Source of the DNA: Salibaculum sp035270045
Lineage (GTDB): Bacteria > Pseudomonadota > Alphaproteobacteria > Rhodobacterales > Rhodobacteraceae
Assembly: GCF_035270045.1 (NCBI RefSeq)
Contig: NZ_DATFIP010000038.1
Location: 1 to 56,719, forward strand
Direction of reading: 5' to 3'
DNA: 56,719 nt
The notes under the pieces are model-generated. The model was not told where the DNA came from. It searched no databases and worked only from the letters and a program-made list of their open reading frames with translations. Shown here piece by piece: positions 16,210-25,855 of the stretch (within the stretch, counting starts at the first letter, position 1; each line of letters starts with the position of its first letter). The position numbers and the translations under genes are program-made.

Positions 16210-17381
16210 GCGCGGCGCGCACCGACGCCACCTTTTCCCCGCCGGTGATGGCGGCGCGGCGCTGGATCGAGGGCGTCGCCTTTCCCGATGACCGCCCCCT
16301 GATAAATGTCAGCCAGGCCGCCCCGGTGGCGCCGCCCCCACCCGAGCTGCGCCGCGAAATGGCCCGCCTCGTGGTCGAGGACCCGGGCAGCCATCTTTAT
16401 GGCCCCGTGCTGGGCCTGCCCGCCCTGCGCGAGGAGGTCGCCCGCCACTGGACCCGCGCGTACGGCGGCCCGGTTGCGCCCGACAACGTGGCCATCACCA
16501 GCGGTTGCAACCAGGCCTTTACCGCCGCCATTGCCACGCTTTGCGGTGAGGGCGACGAAGTGATCGTCCCGGTGCCCTTCTATTTCAACCACGTCATGTG
16601 GCTGGACATGGCCGGGGTGCGCATGGTGCCGCTGCCCACGGGCGACGGGTTGATCCCCGACGCAGGCGCGGCGGCGGCCCGGATCACCCCGCGCACCCGC
16701 GCCATCGTTCTGGTCAGCCCCAACAACCCCGGCGGCGTGGAATACCCCGCCGAGACACTGCGCGCCTTTTTCGAGCTGGCCCGCGATCGTGGCCTGGCGC
16801 TGATCGTGGACGAGACCTACCGAGACTTCGACAGCCGCGCGGGCGCCCCCCATGACCTTTTCTCCCGTAACTGGGAGGATACGCTGATCCAGCTCTATTC
16901 CTTTTCCAAGGCCTATCGTCTGACCGGTCACAGGGTCGGGGCCATGGTGGCAGCGCCGGCGCGGCTGGCGCAGGCCGAGAAATTCCTCGATACGGTCACC
17001 ATCTGCCCCAACCAGCTTGGCCAGCGCGCCGCGTTGTGGGGAATGCGGCATCTGGGCGACTGGCTGGCCGGGGAACGGGCCGAGATCCTTGCCCGCCGCG
17101 GCGCCATCTCCGATACCTTTCCGCGGCTCGGGGCGCAGGGCTGGCGGCTGCTGGGCTGCGGCGCCTATTTCGCCTATCTCGAGCATCCCTTCGACATCCC
17201 GTCGGACATTCTGGCACCAAGACTTGTCGAGGCGGCGGGCATCCTGCTGCTGCCCGGGACCATGTTCCGGCCCGCCGATGATCCGGCAGGAGCGCGGGAG
17301 TTGCGCGTGGCCTTCGCCAATATCGACAAGGTGGGCATTTCGACGCTCCTTGATAGGCTTGCCGCCTACAGCCCCGCCTGA
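16206..17381 (+). CDS. PLP-dependent aminotransferase, class I/II
   Basis: A 391-aa fold-type I aminotransferase. The PLP lysine is about residue 235 in YSFSKAYRLTGHRVG; other sites are ITSGCNQAF, SPNNPGG and VDETYRDFD. The substrate is not clear from the sequence; aspartate, aromatic or branched amino acids are all possible. The start is taken as TTG overlapping the gpt stop (TTGA); a later ATG (MAARRW) at about residue 15 is possible. Probably cotranscribed with fabI and gpt. Confidence 0.85.
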   Translation: MSAARTDATFSPPVMAARRWIEGVAFPDDRPLINVSQAAPVAPPPPELRREMARLVVEDPGSHLYGPVLGLPALREEVARHWTRAYGGPVAPDNVAITSGCNQAFTAAIATLCGEGDEVIVPVPFYFNHVMWLDMAGVRMVPLPTGDGLIPDAGAAAARITPRTRAIVLVSPNNPGGVEYPAETLRAFFELARDRGLALIVDETYRDFDSRAGAPHDLFSRNWEDTLIQLYSFSKAYRLTGHRVGAMVAAPARLAQAEKFLDTVTICPNQLGQRAALWGMRHLGDWLAGERAEILARRGAISDTFPRLGAQGWRLLGCGAYFAYLEHPFDIPSDILAPRLVEAAGILLLPGTMFRPADDPAGARELRVAFANIDKVGISTLLDRLAAYSPA

Positions 17382-17450
17382 TCCGCTTGCACCGCTCTGC
17401 GCCCGGCCCTATTGAGGCGGGACACGCCACAACAACAGGCAGACGGCACC

Positions 17451-19301
17451 ATGGCTGACGGCAGCAAGAAGAACCGCCCCTTCGTCTGGATCGTGATCGG
17501 CTTGCTGATGTTCGGCATGGTCGGTTTCGGGGCCACGGGGCTGACCGGCCGGGTCAGTTCCATCGGCACCGTGGGCGCGCTAGAGGTGCCGGTCAGTGCC
17601 TACAGCCAGGAATTGCAGGGCCGTATCCAGTCGCTCTCGGCGCAGGCGGACGAGCCCTTGTCCTTTGCCCAGGCACGCGAACGCGGCGTGCCCGACCAGG
17701 CGCTGCAACAGGTGATCCGGTCGCGGGTTCTGGACAACGAGATGCGCCAGTTGGGTGTCTCCGTCGGGGACGAGAGCGTGCGGCGCGAGGTCCTCGACAC
17801 CCTCGCCTTCGCGGGGCCGGACGGCAATTTCGACCGCGAGCAATACCGCGCCGTGCTGCGCGACAACGGGCTGACCGAGGAACAATACGAATCCCGCATC
17901 CGCGACGACAGCGCCCGCGCCCTGTTGCAGGGCGCCGTGATCAGCGGGCTTCCCAGCCCCGAGGTCTATGCCAAGACCGTCGCCGCCTACATCGGCGAAG
18001 AACGCGATTTCACCTGGGACACCCTGACGCCGCAGGACCTGCAAGCCTCCCTGCCCGACCCGACCGACGCGGACTTGCGCGCCCATTACGAGGCCAACCC
18101 CGAAGCCTACACCGCCCCCGAGACCCGGATGCTGACCTATGCCTGGCTCACGCCCGACATGATCCAGGAGCAGATCACGGTGGACGAGGCCGAGTTGCGC
18201 CAGGCCTACGAAGACCGCCTCGACGAGTTCGTCCAGCCCGAGCGGCGCCTTGTCGAGCGGCTGAGTTTCGGCACCCGCGAGGCGGCCCAGGAGGCGCTGG
18301 ACCGGATAGAGGCGGGTGATACCGATTTCGAGGCGCTGGTGGCCGAACGCGGGCTGGACCTGGCAGACGTGGACTTGGGCGACGTGTCCCGGGACTCGTT
18401 GAGCCAGGCCGGCAGGGCGGTCTTCGACGCCGAGACCGGCGATGTCGTCGGGCCGCAACCCAGCCCGCTGGGCCCCGCGCTGTTCCGCGTCAATGCCGTG
18501 CTGGCCGCGCAGGAAACCACTTTCGACGAGGCCCGCCCGCGCCTGCGCGAGGACCGGGCCGCCGCCCGCGCCCGCCGTGTGATCGAGGACCAGATCGAAC
18601 CCATCACTGACCTGCTGGCCGGCGGCGCCCGGCTGGCGGATCTGGCCGAGCAGACCGACATGCAACTGGGCGACATGGCCTGGACCCCGCAAGTCCGCGA
18701 CGGCGTTGCCGCTTACGCCGGCTTCCGGGAGGTTGTCGCGGGGCTGGACCTTGGCACTTTTCCCGAGTTGCACGAACTGGAAGGCGGCGGGTTGTTCGCC
18801 GTTCGGGTCAACGAGGTGCGCCCGCCCGAGCTGCAACCCTTCGATGCTGTCCGCGCCGAGGTGGCCGAGGACTGGCGCGCCGCCGAAACGCGTCGCCAGC
18901 TCCGCGCCCGGGCCGAGGAGATCGCCGAGGACATCGACACGGAGACCGAATTCACGCAGGTGGGCCTGGACGGAGCCATCGCGGAACGCGGCCTGACCCG
19001 GCGCAGTTTCCTCAACGGCACGCCGCCGGGCTTCATGACGCGCCTGTTCGAACTGGACGCGCCCGGAGAAACCCTGGTGGTTGACGCGCAGCAGGGTGTC
19101 ATCGTGGCCCGGCTCGACGCCATAACGCAGCCCGGCCAGGACGACCCTGCGGTCACGGCCCAGGCCGAGGCCGTCGCCGACCGCGCGGGCCAGGGCATGG
19201 CGCTGGATATTTTCACCGTCTTCAGCCAGGCGGTGCAGGCCGAAACAGAGGTCGTCATCGACCAGGCCGCGATCAACGCGGTTCATGCGAATTTCCAGTA
19301 A
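17451..19301 (+). CDS. ppiD: PpiD-like periplasmic peptidyl-prolyl isomerase/chaperone
   Basis: A 616-aa protein anchored by one N-terminal membrane helix (FVWIVIGLLMFGMVGFGATGL, ~11-31) with the rest in the periplasm. A SurA_N-like domain spans ~35-200, followed by a parvulin-like region around 230-370 (EERRLVERLSFGTREAAQEAL and later GDVVGPQPSPLGPALFRVN). It is expected to help fold outer-membrane and exported proteins near the Sec exit. An ATG at 17451 gives the usual basic cytoplasmic tip (MADGSKKNRP). Two bp before trpE, a linkage I recall from other Rhodobacterales. Confidence 0.88.
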   Translation: MADGSKKNRPFVWIVIGLLMFGMVGFGATGLTGRVSSIGTVGALEVPVSAYSQELQGRIQSLSAQADEPLSFAQARERGVPDQALQQVIRSRVLDNEMRQLGVSVGDESVRREVLDTLAFAGPDGNFDREQYRAVLRDNGLTEEQYESRIRDDSARALLQGAVISGLPSPEVYAKTVAAYIGEERDFTWDTLTPQDLQASLPDPTDADLRAHYEANPEAYTAPETRMLTYAWLTPDMIQEQITVDEAELRQAYEDRLDEFVQPERRLVERLSFGTREAAQEALDRIEAGDTDFEALVAERGLDLADVDLGDVSRDSLSQAGRAVFDAETGDVVGPQPSPLGPALFRVNAVLAAQETTFDEARPRLREDRAAARARRVIEDQIEPITDLLAGGARLADLAEQTDMQLGDMAWTPQVRDGVAAYAGFREVVAGLDLGTFPELHELEGGGLFAVRVNEVRPPELQPFDAVRAEVAEDWRAAETRRQLRARAEEIAEDIDTETEFTQVGLDGAIAERGLTRRSFLNGTPPGFMTRLFELDAPGETLVVDAQQGVIVARLDAITQPGQDDPAVTAQAEAVADRAGQGMALDIFTVFSQAVQAETEVVIDQAAINAVHANFQ

Positions 19302-19303
19302 TC

Positions 19304-20815
19304 ATGGCGCTGATCCCGGAATTCGAGGTCTTCCGCGACGGCTACGAGGCCGGAAGGAACCAACTGGTCTACACCCGGCTGGCTGCCGACCTTGATACCC
19401 CCGTTTCGCTGATGCTGCGGTTAAACGCTGCCGGGAAACACGCCTTCCTGCTGGAAAGCGTGACGGGGGGCGAGGTGCGCGGGCGCTACTCGATCATCGG
19501 CATGAACCCCGACCTGATCTGGGAATGCCACGGCGAGACCGCCCGGATCAACCGCCAGGCCCGCCTCGACGACACTGCCTTCGAGGCGCTGGAGGACGCG
19601 CCTCTCGACAGCCTGCGCGCACTGTTGGCCGAAAGCCATATCGACCTGCCCGCCGACCTGCCCCCGGCCAGTGCCGGCCTGTTCGGCTTTCTGGGCTACG
19701 ACATGATCCGACTGGTGGAGCACCTGCCGGACGTGAACCCCGATCCGCTGGGCCTGCCGGACGCGGTGATGCTGCGCCCCTCGGTGGTGGCCGTTCTGGA
19801 CGGGGTCAAGGGCGACGTCATCCTCGTCGCTCCGGCCTGGGCAAACTCGGGGCTTTCGGCCATGGCCGCCCATGCGCAGGCCGCCGAACGGGTCATGGAT
19901 GCCCGACGGGCTCTGGACCGGCCCATGCCCGAACAGGTCCGTACCCTGGGCGATGCCGAGGCCGAGGGCGATGCGGTCAGCAATTTCACCCACGAGGGCT
20001 ACAAGGCCGCCGTGGAAAAGGCCAAGGACTACATCAAGGCCGGCGACATCTTCCAGGTCGTGCCTGCCCAACGCTGGACCCAGAGTTTCCGCGAACCGCC
20101 TTTCTCGCTCTACCGCTCGCTGCGGCGCACGAACCCATCGCCCTTCATGTTCTTCTTCAATTTCGGCGGCTACCAGGTGATCGGGGCCAGCCCCGAGATC
20201 CTGGTGCGCGTCATGCACGGCGAGGTCACGATCCGCCCCATCGCGGGCACGAGGCCACGCGGCGCAACGCCCGCCCAGGACAAGGCCAACGAGGCCGACC
20301 TGATCGCCGACGAGAAGGAACTTGCCGAACATCTCATGCTGCTGGATCTCGGACGCAACGACGTGGGCCGCGTGGCCAGGGTGGGCACGGTCCGGCCGAC
20401 CGAGGAATTCATCGTGGAACGCTATTCCCACGTCATGCACATCGTCTCCAACGTGGTGGGCGACCTGGCCGAGGGGCAGGACGCGCTTTCCGCCTTTTTC
20501 GCGGGGATGCCCGCGGGCACCGTGTCCGGTGCGCCCAAGGTCCGCGCCATGGAGATCATCGACGAACTGGAGCCGGAAAAGCGCGGCATCTACGGCGGCG
20601 GCGTGGGATACTTCAGCGCGGGCGGCGACATGGACATGTGCATCGCCCTTCGGACAGCCGTGTTGAAAGGCCAGAACCTCTACATCCAGGCCGGGGGTGG
20701 TGTCGTCCACGACAGCGACCCGGAGGCCGAATACCAGGAGACGGTCCACAAGTCGGGCGCCATCCGCCGCGCCGCGGCCGAGGCGCACCGGTTCACGTCA
20801 GGCGGCGGAAACTGA
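19304..20815 (+). CDS. trpE: Anthranilate synthase component I
   Basis: Makes anthranilate from chorismate with ammonia from TrpG, the first committed step to tryptophan. At 503 aa it is a stand-alone TrpE. The N-terminus has LLESV, the region where tryptophan feedback inhibition binds; the chorismate domain shows AGDIFQVVPAQRW, PIAGTRPRG, DLGRNDVGRVA, GTVSGAPKVRAMEI and the C-terminal YIQAGGGVVHDSDPE. trpG and trpD lie 2.2 kb downstream rather than adjacent. No Trp-rich leader peptide was seen before it. Confidence 0.97.
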   Translation: MALIPEFEVFRDGYEAGRNQLVYTRLAADLDTPVSLMLRLNAAGKHAFLLESVTGGEVRGRYSIIGMNPDLIWECHGETARINRQARLDDTAFEALEDAPLDSLRALLAESHIDLPADLPPASAGLFGFLGYDMIRLVEHLPDVNPDPLGLPDAVMLRPSVVAVLDGVKGDVILVAPAWANSGLSAMAAHAQAAERVMDARRALDRPMPEQVRTLGDAEAEGDAVSNFTHEGYKAAVEKAKDYIKAGDIFQVVPAQRWTQSFREPPFSLYRSLRRTNPSPFMFFFNFGGYQVIGASPEILVRVMHGEVTIRPIAGTRPRGATPAQDKANEADLIADEKELAEHLMLLDLGRNDVGRVARVGTVRPTEEFIVERYSHVMHIVSNVVGDLAEGQDALSAFFAGMPAGTVSGAPKVRAMEIIDELEPEKRGIYGGGVGYFSAGGDMDMCIALRTAVLKGQNLYIQAGGGVVHDSDPEAEYQETVHKSGAIRRAAAEAHRFTSGGGN

Positions 20816-20963
20816 CGGGCGGACCTTGCCCGGTCGGCATTCACGCGACCCCGTGATATCCGGGCCCTTGGACGGATGGCGTCAACGGGGCGTACAAACC
20901 AGCAATCGCACGACAACGCGCGCTTTCAGCCCCCGAACGAACACGAGCAAAACGGATAATACC

Positions 20964-21329
20964 ATGCAGCCAGACGAGGAACGCGACACCCGAAAAGCAA
21001 TGCTCAGAGGGTTCCGGCTGGCGTGCCCTTACTGCGGGAAAGGCAAGATCCTTGCCGGCTATCTCAAGGTCAGGGACAAATGCGACTGTTGCGGGCAGGA
21101 CCTTTATCACGCGCGTGTCGATGATGGGCCTGCTTATTTTACCCTCATGGTGGTCGTCGCGTTCGTCTTTCCCCTGTTCGCCGTGATCTATTCCAATTTC
21201 GCGCCCGACCCCCTGTGGGTCGCCCTGGCGATGATGGTGCTTGCAACGGGTTTGGCGATGGTCCTCCTCCCCCGCGTCAAGGGCCTGTTCATCGGCCTTC
21301 AGTGGGCGAACAGACTTCACGGATTTTGA
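20964..21329 (+). CDS. DUF983 membrane protein
   Basis: A 121-aa protein with a short cytoplasmic Zn-ribbon-like part (CPYCGKGKIL and CDCCGQDLYHARVDDGPAYF, four Cys at about 25-50) and two membrane helices (LMVVVAFVFPLFAVIYSNF and VALAMMVLATGLAMVLLPRV). This matches DUF983, which in Rhodobacterales and relatives is of unknown role. The ATG at 20964 follows an AAAACGG purine stretch. The 148-bp gap before it holds no recognisable gene. Confidence 0.87.
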   Translation: MQPDEERDTRKAMLRGFRLACPYCGKGKILAGYLKVRDKCDCCGQDLYHARVDDGPAYFTLMVVVAFVFPLFAVIYSNFAPDPLWVALAMMVLATGLAMVLLPRVKGLFIGLQWANRLHGF

Positions 21330-21389
21330 GCCCCCCGGACATTCCGGCGACGGACTGTTCCGCGCGTGCGGAAAGGCCCGCGGCGCCCC

Positions 21390-22859
21390 TCACTCCTTTG
21401 CCGTCAGCACCGCCGACAATGGCACCTGCGCGACCTGGGCCGCGCGCTTGTCGTTACCCCAGTTGATCAGCGCCGTGACCGTGTCGGGCCGCATCCGGCC
21501 CAACAGCACCACGCCGCTGTCCTGGCGCGCGCGAAAGGCGGCCTGGTCGACGAAGCGGCGGATCACCTGGGCGTCCTGCCCCTCGCCGTCGAGATCGCGG
21601 TAGATCGTGGCGGCAGGGACACCGGCGCGTTCGGCCAACCTTGCCCCGGTGTTCAGCCCCTGGCTGATCGACAGGTAGCCGCGCCCGTCCTCGGCCAGGA
21701 TCTGCATCATCTGTTCGGTGGCGGCGCGGTTGCCGCCCGATGCGCCGTCGAGATCGAGCAGGGCGACGGTCTCGGGCAGTTCCGCGAAGGTCCCTTCCAG
21801 CGCGACTTCGACATCCTGGGGCGTGGCGCCCTCGGGCAGCCGCGCGAGGAGCACGGCCTCGACCCCGTTCGCGCGATAGGCCGCCAACAGCTCCGGCGCG
21901 CCTTCGGCGGCCGGGTCGATGGCCACGGTCACCGGGAAGGGCACCCCCGAGACCAGCGCCGGGCCCGCCCCCATGCTGCCGTCATCGACCAGGACGATCG
22001 CCAAGGTCGGAAGGCCGTCGGGATTGGGAGCGGTGGCGGCATGGGCCTGCAACGCCGGCAAGGGGCGCGCTTCGGCCTCGGGCGCGGGATCGTCCCCGGT
22101 GGGCCGGTTGACGGCCACGCCGGTCTCCCGGTCCTCCAACAGGCTGTTGGTCTCACCCTGCATCTCGAATTGCGGGCTCTCGTCCGGGTCGGGCTGCGTG
22201 CCGGTCCGGGCCAGTTGCGGATCTTCCCCCTGCACGGGCTCATCCTGCACGGTGTCGGCCGGCGGTGATGTCCCGTTCTGATCGGGATCCACGATCTCGA
22301 CCGGGATCGGTGCGTCCCCGGGCTCTTCCACGACCCGGGGCGCGGTCGCGGTTTCCTCCGTGTTTTCAGGGTCTTCGACGACGACCGGCGCGGGCGGCTG
22401 GCCGGGGTCGGTCGACAGCCGGATGTCGCTTTCGGCGTCGGGTGTTTGCGGCGCCGGCGCCTGGGGGTTCGGCAGGACCGGGTCGTCGCCGCTGACCTGC
22501 GGCGCGGTGCCGCCCTCGACCTTGGGCGAGCCCATCGCGCCCTCCACGCCACTGGCCCGCGGCACGGCCGGGGGGGCCGTATCGGCAGCCGGGGTATCGG
22601 CCCCCGTGGCGGGGATGCTCCGGGGCGCCTCGGCCTCGGGCGCGGGACCAAGGCTCGGCCCATCCCCCTCGCCCGGTCCCGAGACCGAGGGCGCCGCGCC
22701 CTCGGGGGCCTCGGTCATGGCCGTTTCCGGCGCGTCCACCTGCGGGGCTTCTGGCGGGGTGTTGCCCGCGGGCTGTTCACCGAGCAGCGACGCCGTGCCC
22801 AGCCCCAGAACCGATACGACACCGCCCACCAGTATCCCCGATAGAAATCCCCTTGCCAC
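21390..22859 (-). CDS. Divergent polysaccharide deacetylase family protein
   Basis: A 489-aa exported or membrane-anchored protein. An N-terminal helix (GFLSGILVGGVVSVLGLGTAS) is followed by about 200 residues of Pro/Ala/Glu/Asp-rich low-complexity linker. The C-terminal domain (~270-489) has LPTLAIVLVDDGSM, FPVTVAIDPAAEGAPELL and YLSISQGLNTG, matching the divergent NodB-like deacetylase family (DUF610, E. coli YibQ type), in which the metal-binding residues are mostly lost. The GTG at 22859 is chosen for the strong AGGGGG upstream. It interrupts trpE and trpGD on the opposite strand. Confidence 0.85.
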   Translation of the reverse strand: MARGFLSGILVGGVVSVLGLGTASLLGEQPAGNTPPEAPQVDAPETAMTEAPEGAAPSVSGPGEGDGPSLGPAPEAEAPRSIPATGADTPAADTAPPAVPRASGVEGAMGSPKVEGGTAPQVSGDDPVLPNPQAPAPQTPDAESDIRLSTDPGQPPAPVVVEDPENTEETATAPRVVEEPGDAPIPVEIVDPDQNGTSPPADTVQDEPVQGEDPQLARTGTQPDPDESPQFEMQGETNSLLEDRETGVAVNRPTGDDPAPEAEARPLPALQAHAATAPNPDGLPTLAIVLVDDGSMGAGPALVSGVPFPVTVAIDPAAEGAPELLAAYRANGVEAVLLARLPEGATPQDVEVALEGTFAELPETVALLDLDGASGGNRAATEQMMQILAEDGRGYLSISQGLNTGARLAERAGVPAATIYRDLDGEGQDAQVIRRFVDQAAFRARQDSGVVLLGRMRPDTVTALINWGNDKRAAQVAQVPLSAVLTAKE

Positions 22860-23040
22860 GTTGTGCCCCCTGCCTTGTGTTGCCTTGGCCCCTGTTCCCC
22901 TGGCCACGGACCGGCCGACGGCCTTGACGCAGCCCGTCGCTTCGGCCCATCTAGGCGGGACTCTACCGTGCCTCGCCGGGGCGATGGTAGCCCCGAATTT
23001 CACCCGCCCCCAAGGGCCGCACCTGACGAGTGGCGAAAAC
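22860..23040. promoter_or_regulatory. Divergent region before trpG
   Basis: This 181-bp gap must hold promoters for the deacetylase-like gene (minus) and trpG (plus). A TTGACG near 22922-22927 could be a -35 element for trpG, but the matching -10 (CATCTA at 18-bp spacing) is weak. No Trp-rich leader peptide or attenuator hairpin pair was recognised. Confidence 0.25.
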
Positions 23041-23622
23041 ATGCTTCTGTTGATCGATAACTACGACAGTTTCACCTACAACCTGGTGCATTACCTGGGC
23101 GAACTGGGCGCGGATGTGCAGGTGTATCGCAACGATGCACTGGACGTGCGGCAGGCCATGGCGCTGAACCCCGCCGGTATCCTGCTGTCGCCGGGCCCCT
23201 GCGATCCGGCACAGGCCGGTATCTGCCTGTCCCTGACCAGGGCCGCCGCCGAGACCGGGACACCGCTGTTGGGGGTCTGCCTGGGCCACCAGACCATAGG
23301 CGAGGCGTTCGGCGGCAAGGTCGTGCGGTGTCACGAGATCGTCCACGGCAAGATGGGCCGGGTGCATCACGCCGGAAAGGGCCTCTTTGCGGGCCTGCCC
23401 TCGCCCTTCGAGGCGACGCGCTACCATTCGCTGGTGGTCGCGCGCGACAGCCTGCCCGACGGCCTTGAGATCACCGCCGAACTGGAAGACGGCACGATCA
23501 TGGGCCTGCAGCATCGAAGCCTGCCCATCCACGGCGTCCAGTTCCACCCCGAGAGCATCGCCTCCGAACACGGCCACGCCCTGTTGCAGGCCTTCCTCGA
23601 TACCATGAAAGCCCCGGCATGA
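23041..23622 (+). CDS. trpG: Anthranilate synthase component II (glutamine amidotransferase)
   Basis: Supplies ammonia from glutamine to TrpE. The 193-aa class I amidotransferase has the catalytic triad: Cys80 in LLGVCLGHQTIG and His169 with Glu171 in GVQFHPESIASEHG. The N-terminus LLIDNYDSFTYNLVHYLGELG is diagnostic for TrpG/PabA; a PabA role as well is possible because the two are often one protein. Its stop overlaps the trpD start (ATGA). Confidence 0.95.
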   Translation: MLLLIDNYDSFTYNLVHYLGELGADVQVYRNDALDVRQAMALNPAGILLSPGPCDPAQAGICLSLTRAAAETGTPLLGVCLGHQTIGEAFGGKVVRCHEIVHGKMGRVHHAGKGLFAGLPSPFEATRYHSLVVARDSLPDGLEITAELEDGTIMGLQHRSLPIHGVQFHPESIASEHGHALLQAFLDTMKAPA

Positions 23623-24635
23623 GCGACGCCCTAAAGCCCCTTATCGCCGCGGCCGCCGAGGGTCCGTTGACCCGGGCCCAGGCTGAATCGGCCTTCGACA
23701 TCCTGTTCGAGGGCGACGCCACCCCCAGCCAGATGGGCGGGTTGCTCATGGCGCTGCGCACCCGGGGCGAAGTGATTGACGAATACGCCGCCGCTGCCAG
23801 CGTCATGCGCGCCAGGTGCGTTCCGGTCAGGGCCCCCGATGGGGCCATGGACATCGTCGGAACAGGGGGCGACGGCAAGGGCACGCTCAACATTTCCACC
23901 GCCACGGCCTTCGTGGTGGCCGGCGCGGGCGTGCCCGTGGCCAAGCACGGCAACCGCAACCTGTCGTCGAAGTCCGGCGCCGCCGACGCGCTCGGGCAAC
24001 TGGGCATCGAGGTCATGATCGGGGCAGACCTGGTCGAAAGGGCCATCGCCGAGGCCGGGATCGGCTTCATGATGGCGCCCATGCACCACCCGGCGATCAA
24101 GCATGTCATGCCCACCCGGATGGAGCTGGGCACGCGGACGATCTTCAACATCCTCGGCCCGCTGACCAACCCCGCGGGGGTCAAGCGGCAGTTGACCGGG
24201 GCCTTCAGCCGCGACTTGATCCAGCCCATGGCGCAGACCCTGCAGGTGCTCGGCTCCGAGGCAAGCTGGTTGGTTCACGGCTCGGACGGGACCGACGAGT
24301 TGACCATAACGGGCCTGTCCTGGGTCGCCGCGCAGTCGGGCGACATGATCACGCTACGCGAGGTCCACCCCGAGGACGCGGGCCTGCCGGTGCATCCCTT
24401 CGAGTCGATCCTCGGCGGCACGCCCGAGGAAAACGCCACGGCCTTCCGCGCCCTGCTGGCGGGCGAAACGGGTGCTTATCGCGATTCCGTCCTTCTGAAT
24501 GCGGCCGCGGCGCTGCTGGTGGCGGGCAAGGCCGACAGCCTGCGCGACGGAGCCGAGCAGGCCCGCGAGAGCATCGACAGCGGCGCCGCCCGGCGCGCCG
24601 TCGAAACCCTGGCCCGCATCAGCCAATCCGGCTGA
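23619..24635 (+). CDS. trpD: Anthranilate phosphoribosyltransferase
   Basis: Transfers phosphoribose from PRPP to anthranilate. The 338 aa match TrpD throughout: the glycine-rich GTGGDGKGTLNIST (from ~81), KHGNRNLSSKSGAADALGQLG, and HPAIKHVMPTRMELGTRTIFN (~145-165), GPLTNPAG. ATGA overlap with trpG shows translational coupling. It is followed by an intrinsic terminator, although trpC, normally the next gene in relatives, comes only 7 kb later. Confidence 0.97.
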   Translation: MSDALKPLIAAAAEGPLTRAQAESAFDILFEGDATPSQMGGLLMALRTRGEVIDEYAAAASVMRARCVPVRAPDGAMDIVGTGGDGKGTLNISTATAFVVAGAGVPVAKHGNRNLSSKSGAADALGQLGIEVMIGADLVERAIAEAGIGFMMAPMHHPAIKHVMPTRMELGTRTIFNILGPLTNPAGVKRQLTGAFSRDLIQPMAQTLQVLGSEASWLVHGSDGTDELTITGLSWVAAQSGDMITLREVHPEDAGLPVHPFESILGGTPEENATAFRALLAGETGAYRDSVLLNAAAALLVAGKADSLRDGAEQARESIDSGAARRAVETLARISQSG

Positions 24636-24686
24636 CTCGCGGCCTTTCGCGGCGGTGCAGCGGCCCGGCCCGGTCAGAAAATTCTC

Positions 24687-24713
24687 AAAACGGTGGCGTG
24701 ACGCCCGTTTTTT
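24687..24713 (+). terminator. Intrinsic terminator after trpD
   Basis: A GC-rich stem AACGG-GGCG/CGCC-CGTT with a TGA loop and a one-base bulge runs directly into six Ts. It ends trpG-trpD transcription and separates it from the following ABC transporter genes. Confidence 0.75.
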
Positions 24714-24835
24714 GTGCATCATCGGTGAAAATGCCGGGAAAGCATGGGTGCATCGGGCCAACCGGGGGCGACATTTCGCCTGTTCCATGGGTTTCTCTGC
24801 ACATCAAAACAACTGCAACTCACAGGGGATATCTC

Positions 24836-25846
24836 ATGAAGATGATTGCTCAGCTTGCCGCGGCCGCGGCGCTATCGGTCACAGCGGCCCATGCAGAAGG
24901 GCACATGACCGACGTGCCATTCGCGTTGGACTGGAAATTCGAAGGTCCCGCAGCACCCTATTTCGCGGCCATCGACAATGGCCACTTCGCCGAGAACGGG
25001 TTGAGCGTCGAGATCGCGGCGGGCACCGGGTCGCTGGACGCCATTCCGAAGGTCGCCACGGGTGCCTTTCCGGTGGGGTTCGCGGACATCAACAGCCTGA
25101 TCCGCTTCCTCGACCAGAACCCCGGCGCACCGGTCACCGCGGTGATGATGATCTACGACAAGCCCCCCTTCGCGGTGATCGGCCGCGAATCCCTGGGCAT
25201 CTCGGAGCCCTCCGATCTGGAAGGAAAGGTCCTCGGGGCACCGCCGCCGGACGGCGCCTGGGCGCAATTCCCGATATTCGCTACGCAGAACGACCTGGAC
25301 ATGGACGCGATCACGGTCGAGCCGGTGGGCTTTCCGACGCGCGAGCCCATGCTCGCCGACGGCAACGTGGCGGCGATCACGGGCTTTTCGTTCAGCTCCT
25401 ACCTCAATCTCGTGCGTCTCGGGGTGCCCGAAGAGGACATCACGACCCTGCTGATGGCCGACTACGGGCTCGAGCTTTACGGCAACGCGATCATCGTCAA
25501 CACGGATTTCGCCGAGGCAAACCCCGAGATCATCAGCGGTTTCCTGGAGGCCGTGGCCATGGGCTGGAAAGACGCGATCGCGGATCCCGCCTCGGTGATG
25601 CCGGCCCTGATCGCGCGCAACCCGGCCGCAGATGCCGATCTCGAACAGCGCCGCCTGGAACTGTCGATCGACGCCAATGTCGTCACCGATTACACCACGG
25701 CCAATGGCATGGGCATGATCGACGACGACCGCATGGCCGCCGCGATCGAACAGGTCAAGATGGTCTACGACTTCGAGGGTGAGCCTGACGCGGCCCTGTA
25801 TTTCACGGATGCCTACCTGCCCGAGGGCGGGTTCGCGCTCGAATAA
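24836..25846 (+). CDS. ABC transporter substrate-binding protein (NMT1/SsuA type)
   Basis: A 336-aa periplasmic protein with a 20-residue signal peptide (MKMIAQLAAAAALSVTAAHA, cleavage before EGH). The mature part begins FALDWKFEGPAAPYFAAIDN and has GLSVEIAAGTGS, the pattern of the NMT1/THI5-like family that binds nitrogen heterocycles, alkanesulfonates, nitrate or taurine. The ligand cannot be told from the sequence; a thiamine-precursor or other pyrimidine-like ligand is one candidate. AGGGG precedes the ATG. A strong hairpin follows the gene. Confidence 0.87.
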   Translation: MKMIAQLAAAAALSVTAAHAEGHMTDVPFALDWKFEGPAAPYFAAIDNGHFAENGLSVEIAAGTGSLDAIPKVATGAFPVGFADINSLIRFLDQNPGAPVTAVMMIYDKPPFAVIGRESLGISEPSDLEGKVLGAPPPDGAWAQFPIFATQNDLDMDAITVEPVGFPTREPMLADGNVAAITGFSFSSYLNLVRLGVPEEDITTLLMADYGLELYGNAIIVNTDFAEANPEIISGFLEAVAMGWKDAIADPASVMPALIARNPAADADLEQRRLELSIDANVVTDYTTANGMGMIDDDRMAAAIEQVKMVYDFEGEPDAALYFTDAYLPEGGFALE

Positions 25847-25855
25847 CGCAAACAC

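Noticed and set aside
19250..19304. Trp attenuator or leader peptide before trpE
   Set aside because: trpE starts 2 bp after ppiD, no Trp-rich short frame exists there, and none was found before trpG.
24714..24835. Riboswitch before the ABC binding-protein gene, for example TPP
   Set aside because: The region has a short GTGCATC repeat, but no conserved TPP, purine or other riboswitch core that I recognise.
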